Below are positions 4,429 to 7,826 of a stretch of 7,826 bases of DNA, in pieces. The notes under the pieces were generated by a model, which was not told the DNA's origin, did not search any database, and saw only the letters and a program-made list of their open reading frames with translations. The DNA is from Kiritimatiellia bacterium (GTDB lineage Bacteria; Verrucomicrobiota; Kiritimatiellia; RFP12; UBA1067), in the NCBI GenBank assembly GCA_028707675.1, contig JAQWAM010000048.1:1-7826 (forward strand). Reading direction: 5' to 3'. The translations under genes were made by a program, and so were the position numbers. Each line of letters opens with the position of its first letter. Position 1 is the first letter of the stretch.

Positions 4429-7284
4429 TCAATCATCGGGTTTCCGCAGACGCTTTTCGATCTCGGCGATGCGCTCACGGCAGAGGGACAAGCCGCGCTG
4501 CCAGTCGGTGTGTCCCGGATTCAGCTTCGTCAGGAGCTCGCGGATGGCGAGCGCCTGACGGTAGGCTGCCAGAGCGTCTGCAAAAGCGCCGATCTCGGAC
4601 TGGGCGTTGCCGACCTTGAAATGGCTGACGGCCAGATCGCTCGTCCAGCCGATGTTGTCCGGGGCGCTGTCGGACAGACGTTGACGGATCGCTAACGCCT
4701 GCCGGTATTCTTTCAACGCATCGAAAGGTTTGTCCCGCATGCGAAGGATGTCGCCGATGTCGATCTGTATCACTGAGAGGTCGCGTTGCCATAGCGCGTT
4801 GCCGGGGTCTATGCCTGTCAGTCGCTCAAGAGTCGACTTAGCGGTCTGATACTCGGCAAGCGCACTTTCCAGATCTAGCATTTCGCGCAAAACCGCGGCG
4901 ATTTTGATGTGACCTGTGGACAGGTCACGTTGCCATCCTGCGTTTTCCGGGTCACTTCCGGCCAGTTGCTCTAAAACTTCGGTGGCCGTGCGGTATTCCT
5001 TTAACGCCTGATCGGTCTTTTGCTGGGCCAGCAGGGCGTCTCCGAAGCGGATGCGGTTCACGGCCAGCTCGCGCTGCCAGACCTTGTTTTCAAGGTCGCC
5101 GTGAGCCAGACGCTCCCGGATTGACAGCGCTTGCCGATAAGCGTTCAAAGCCTCGCCGTGGTTGCCGAGCGCGCACAGCGTGTCGCCGACATGGATTTGA
5201 CTGACAGACAGGTCGCTCTGCCAGACCGCGTTGTCCGGAGCCTCGCGGGCCAGACGGTTCCTGATCGCAAAAGCCCGACGGAAGGTAGCCAGCGCGTCAT
5301 CGCGTCGCCCCTGTTCCAGCAAGATCTCGCCGATGTTGGCATGGCTGGCCGCAATGGCGCTCTGCAAATCAGCGTTACGGGGATCGTCGCGCGCCAGACG
5401 CTCACGTATTGCCAGCGCCTGCCTGTGGGAGTGCAGCGCGTCCCCCAAACTGCCCAGATCGCGCAGAACCTCGCCGATACTGTTGTGGCTGTAGGCCAGA
5501 TCACGCTGCGGGCCGGCCTTGCCGGGGGCGCGCTCCGCCAGAGTGGCGAAGGCTTTCAAAGCTTCCCTATAAGCTGACAAAGCGTCCTTGGGATTGCCTT
5601 GGGCGCGCAAAACGTCGCCGATGCTGTGTTGGCTGGCGGAACGCCGCCGCAATTCCGCGGCCGTGAGCTTCTTGCCCTCAGACGCCATCTCAACTTCGCG
5701 TTTGCGGTGATAAGACTCCACCGCCCGGTTTATGTCATCCATCAGGCTTAGCCGCCCAAGCCCGGAGAGTTTCCTGCGCAGGTCGAAGGTCATGAAGTCT
5801 ATCAGGTTTTCGGCTTGGCGTCGGGCCTCGGTCTGCCGGGCTTCGGCGAGCAGGGCGCGGTCGCGCTGGCTTTTCACAAGCAGGAAACCGACAGCCAGTG
5901 ATAACACCACGCCTGCGGCGAGTCCGGCCGAAGTCCATTTCAGTGTGCGTAATCTTTTACGCCGGGTGTCACGATCCCGCACCGCCGCCACAATACGTTC
6001 GCGCAGGTCTGGCACGGACCGGTCTTCTGCGAGCACCGAGAGAGCCAGATCAAGATCATCTCGCGACAAAGCGCATTCCGCATAGTCCTTACGGGTCTCG
6101 CCCAGTCCCGCCGTCGCCCGTTTGTTGCCGGGCCAGAGAGCCAGAGCCTCGCTGAACCTGTAGACGCTGCGGCTGAAAAGCTCGTATTGGCCGTTTAGCC
6201 TAGCGAGATCAAGATCGGCGTGCGCGCGATCCGCCAGCATGACGCTCTCGGTGTGCGACTGGTATCCGCGCACGGCCTCCTGCATTTCCTTTACCGAAGC
6301 GTAGCGCGCTTCAGGGCGCGCGCGCATGGACTTCAGCGCGATTTCGAGCAGCTCGCTCTCATCGTCCGCAGGGTCGATGCGGTTCTCGACAGCCTGCAAC
6401 AAGCAAGCGAGCGGATCGCGTTCCGAGCGCGGCGGGCGCCCCGTTACGATCTCGTAAAGCATGGCTCCGAGCAGGTAGATGTCGCTGGCTTTGCCGATCC
6501 GCGCGATGTCGGCCAGAGCCATTTCAGGCGCCATGTATGCCGGAGTCCCGCACAAAGCCGTTTCCTGCGAGACGCGTCCTGCCGGAGACTCGGCGCCGGC
6601 CGCGCACGCCAGACCCCAATCCATGACTATCACCTCGCCGAAGTCACCCAGCATGACGTTCCCCGGCTTGATGTCGCGGTGGATCACGCCGCGGGTGTGG
6701 GCGAAGGCGATGGCGTCTGTCACGCGCAAGAAAATATCGAGATTCTCGATCTGTCCTTTTTGCCGCAAAACCTCTGACCAGCGCTGGCCTTTGACCTCTT
6801 TCATCACGTAGAAAAGACGGTTATGGTCGTCGCGGCCCAGATCATGCACCGGCACTATGTTGGGATGGTCAAGGCGCCCTGTGACCGCTGCCTCGTCCAA
6901 AAACGCCATGCGGCAGGCCTCGTCACCGTTCCGTTCCGGACGCAGCATCTTTAGCGCGATCTTGCGGTCTATAGAGGTCTGCCGGGCCAGATACACCAGC
7001 CCCATACCGCCCTCGCCTAGAAGCTCGATCAGTTCAAAATCAGGGCATTGGTTATCCGGACCGCTGGTTGCCGGCGCGGATTGGCCGGGCTCGCCGAGAT
7101 GTTTTCGATTGACCTTGATGCGGGCGCCTGCGCGCGCTGACCGAGGTTTGGCCGTCACGGTCTGTTCAGAATCGGCGCCCGTGCGCATGGCGCTTCGCCA
7201 CAGCGCGAGCGTTTCTGACTGCAGGGTTTGTTTGCCGGAGAACGCGGATTTCTCATTGTCGACTGCGGGTTTGTTTTCAGGCAT
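4429..7284 (-). CDS. Transmembrane Ser/Thr protein kinase with C-terminal TPR-like array (PknB/Hanks type)
   Basis: This 951-residue receptor-like kinase should phosphorylate Ser/Thr residues on unknown cytoplasmic targets. A charged, probably disordered N-terminus (1-80) precedes the kinase domain (about 83-340). That domain has a glycine loop LGEGGMGLVYLA (89-100), ATP Lys112 in IALKML, helix-C Glu131, a catalytic loop IHRDIKPGNV (201-210, Asp204 and Asn209), metal-binding MDWGLA (221-226, Asp222), GTPAYMAPEM (246-255) and SDIYLLG (267-273). All catalytic residues are present, and Trp replaces Phe in the DFG motif. A second helical, TPR-like stretch (about 346-435) leads to basic RRKRLR and one membrane span (about 449-470). 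An Ala/Arg/Glu-rich helix and the linker ENLIDFMTFDLRRKL (492-506) follow, then eight 48-residue repeats (555-938) expected to lie outside the cytoplasm. ATG 7284 has GAGG 9 nt upstream. The substrate and signal are unknown. Confidence 0.93.
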   Translation of the reverse strand: MPENKPAVDNEKSAFSGKQTLQSETLALWRSAMRTGADSEQTVTAKPRSARAGARIKVNRKHLGEPGQSAPATSGPDNQCPDFELIELLGEGGMGLVYLARQTSIDRKIALKMLRPERNGDEACRMAFLDEAAVTGRLDHPNIVPVHDLGRDDHNRLFYVMKEVKGQRWSEVLRQKGQIENLDIFLRVTDAIAFAHTRGVIHRDIKPGNVMLGDFGEVIVMDWGLACAAGAESPAGRVSQETALCGTPAYMAPEMALADIARIGKASDIYLLGAMLYEIVTGRPPRSERDPLACLLQAVENRIDPADDESELLEIALKSMRARPEARYASVKEMQEAVRGYQSHTESVMLADRAHADLDLARLNGQYELFSRSVYRFSEALALWPGNKRATAGLGETRKDYAECALSRDDLDLALSVLAEDRSVPDLRERIVAAVRDRDTRRKRLRTLKWTSAGLAAGVVLSLAVGFLLVKSQRDRALLAEARQTEARRQAENLIDFMTFDLRRKLSGLGRLSLMDDINRAVESYHRKREVEMASEGKKLTAAELRRRSASQHSIGDVLRAQGNPKDALSAYREALKAFATLAERAPGKAGPQRDLAYSHNSIGEVLRDLGSLGDALHSHRQALAIRERLARDDPRNADLQSAIAASHANIGEILLEQGRRDDALATFRRAFAIRNRLAREAPDNAVWQSDLSVSQIHVGDTLCALGNHGEALNAYRQALSIRERLAHGDLENKVWQRELAVNRIRFGDALLAQQKTDQALKEYRTATEVLEQLAGSDPENAGWQRDLSTGHIKIAAVLREMLDLESALAEYQTAKSTLERLTGIDPGNALWQRDLSVIQIDIGDILRMRDKPFDALKEYRQALAIRQRLSDSAPDNIGWTSDLAVSHFKVGNAQSEIGAFADALAAYRQALAIRELLTKLNPGHTDWQRGLSLCRERIAEIEKRLRKPDD
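4471..5622 (-). repeat. Eight tandem 144-bp units coding 48-residue TPR-like repeats
   Basis: In the kinase, the motif resembling IGDVL recurs at residues 555, 603, 651, 699, 747, 795, 843 and 891. It is always exactly 48 residues apart, with no insertion or deletion over 1,152 bp. A typical unit reads IGEVL, a short turn, DAL-x-x-YRQALAIRERLA, then DPxNAxWQRDLS. The 48-residue period is longer than the canonical 34-residue TPR; the extra residues fall in the DPxNAxWQRDL stretch that begins the next helix. Units 2, 4, 7 and 8 keep ALAIR or ALSIR best. Units 5 and 6 have drifted most and share their own variant (EY[RQ]TA, LE.L.G.DP). DNA identity between units is only partial, so the duplications are not recent. 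The last unit is followed by a short charged helix that ends the protein. Confidence 0.9.
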
Positions 7285-7293
7285 GGCGGATTG

Positions 7294-7297
7294 CCTC
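7294..7297 (-). promoter_or_regulatory. Ribosome binding site of the kinase gene
   Basis: GAGG (within AGCGAGG on the minus strand) lies 9 nt before the ATG at 7284. The spacing is normal and supports this ATG as the start of the 951-residue kinase. Confidence 0.55.
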
Positions 7298-7332
7298 GCT
7301 GATGCGCGGAAGTTTCATTTAATGTCTATGAA

Positions 7333-7361
7333 AGCCTAAAGCTCCCGGACACTTCCGTCAA
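7333..7361 (-). promoter_or_regulatory. Candidate weak promoter between zwf and the kinase gene
   Basis: On the minus strand TTGACG (7361-7356, five of six to TTGACA) is followed after 17 nt by TAGGCT (7338-7333), which matches TATAAT at only three positions. Transcription from here would give a leader of about 40 nt containing the GAGG ribosome binding site. The 87-bp gap between zwf and the kinase shows no clear intrinsic terminator, so read-through from zwf is an equally good explanation for kinase expression. Confidence 0.28.
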
Positions 7362-7371
7362 GGGCGCTTCA

Positions 7372-7826
7372 TTAAAACGGCGTCCATGCCCGACCGTCCG
7401 CTGCCAGCAGCTCGTCGGCGGCAACCGGCCCGGCCGCGCCGGCCTCATACGTGTGCAGCGGAGCCTGATCCGGGCGGTCGCGCCACAGATCCAGTACGGG
7501 CGTGAAAAGTTCCCAGGCGGTGCGGATGGACGGGCTGCGCACAAACAGCGTGTGGTCGTGAAGCATGGCGTCCAGCAGCAGACGGGCGTAGGCGTCCGGC
7601 GTCTCATTATCAGAGGTGAGTTCGTCATAGTCGAACGAGAGCGGTAAAGTTCCTACACACAGTTTTGGGCCGGGGTTTTTGCCCAAAAGGTGCAGGCGCA
7701 TGCCCTCGTCGGGGCGTGATCGCAAAACGAGCGCGTTGGCGCCGAGGCCTCCCGGATTAAAGTGTGGCGACGGTTTGAAGACGATCGTGATCGTGCTGCT
7801 GTTCGCGGCCAGCCGTTTGCCGGCGC
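7372..7826 (-). CDS. zwf: Glucose-6-phosphate 1-dehydrogenase, C-terminal part (cut by window edge)
   Basis: G6PDH oxidises glucose 6-phosphate with NADP+ (or NAD+) in the first step of the pentose phosphate pathway, in the cytoplasm. The window holds only the last 150 residues; the 5' end lies beyond position 7826. The frame is open to the edge. The visible piece contains GKRLA near its beginning, ITIVFKPSPH, NALVLRSRPDEGMRLHLLGK (family form NALVLRIQPDEG), then the substrate-domain end TPDAYARLLLDAMLHDHTLF, WELFTPVLDLW and GPVAADELLAADGRAW, ending in TAA at 7374-7372. These match the C-terminal domain of bacterial Zwf closely. The Rossmann domain and the RIDHYLGKE active-site motif are outside the window, so an intact N-terminus cannot be verified. 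The kinase gene starts 87 bp downstream on the same strand. Confidence 0.93.
   Translation of the reverse strand, partial: AGKRLAANSSTITIVFKPSPHFNPGGLGANALVLRSRPDEGMRLHLLGKNPGPKLCVGTLPLSFDYDELTSDNETPDAYARLLLDAMLHDHTLFVRSPSIRTAWELFTPVLDLWRDRPDQAPLHTYEAGAAGPVAADELLAADGRAWTPF

Noticed and set aside
4310..4558. Possible small plus-strand gene starting in the gap between rsmB and the kinase
   Set aside because: It starts with GTG without a ribosome binding site, crosses the palindrome, and runs antisense into the kinase 3' end with a low-information sequence.
6220..6777. A 185-residue plus-strand open frame inside the kinase gene
   Set aside because: It covers the kinase catalytic motifs in antisense and has no independent support.
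7307..7357. CGGAAGT/ACTTCCG inverted repeat between zwf and the kinase gene, with a nested TTTCAT/ATGAAA
   Set aside because: The arms are only 7 and 6 bp with a 37-nt spacer for the outer pair and no T-run, so this is not convincing as a terminator or an operator.

Overview
The window reads as ordinary chromosomal DNA of a GC-rich bacterium. It holds five protein-coding genes and no mobile element, CRISPR array, tRNA or rRNA that I can recognise. The taxon can only be inferred. Three things point to the PVC superphylum, with Verrucomicrobiota, Kiritimatiellota or Lentisphaerota as the best guesses. These are a signal peptidase I with a long N-terminal extension and a large insert, a transmembrane Ser/Thr kinase with a DWG instead of a DFG motif and a C-terminal TPR array, and a lepA-lepB pair. 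This assignment rests on remembered family features, not on a search.

Left part, plus strand (47-3060): lepA (elongation factor 4, the ribosome-acting GTPase) is followed after 29 bp by lepB (signal peptidase I). They are probably co-transcribed, and the same pairing is known from E. coli. lepB ends tail to tail with the next gene. The two coding regions share the palindrome CTAG at 3057-3060, which gives a TAG stop codon on both strands.

Right part, minus strand (7826 down to 3057): three genes point leftwards. The first is the 3' end of zwf (glucose-6-phosphate dehydrogenase), cut by the window edge. After 87 bp comes a 951-residue receptor-like Ser/Thr protein kinase with a cytoplasmic kinase domain, one membrane span and eight TPR-like repeats of exactly 48 residues each. 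After a further 169 bp comes rsmB (16S rRNA m5C methyltransferase). The 169-bp gap holds a perfect 14-bp-stem palindrome with no U-tract, and a possible promoter whose -10 box lies only 8 bp from the rsmB ATG, which would give a leaderless mRNA.

The genes serve translation (lepA, rsmB), protein export (lepB), the pentose phosphate pathway (zwf) and signalling (the kinase). Nothing shows that they form one pathway. No gap exceeds 300 bp. I see no convincing undescribed system. The items most worth a second look are the perfectly phased repeat array of the kinase, the palindrome in front of rsmB, and the enlarged signal peptidase.
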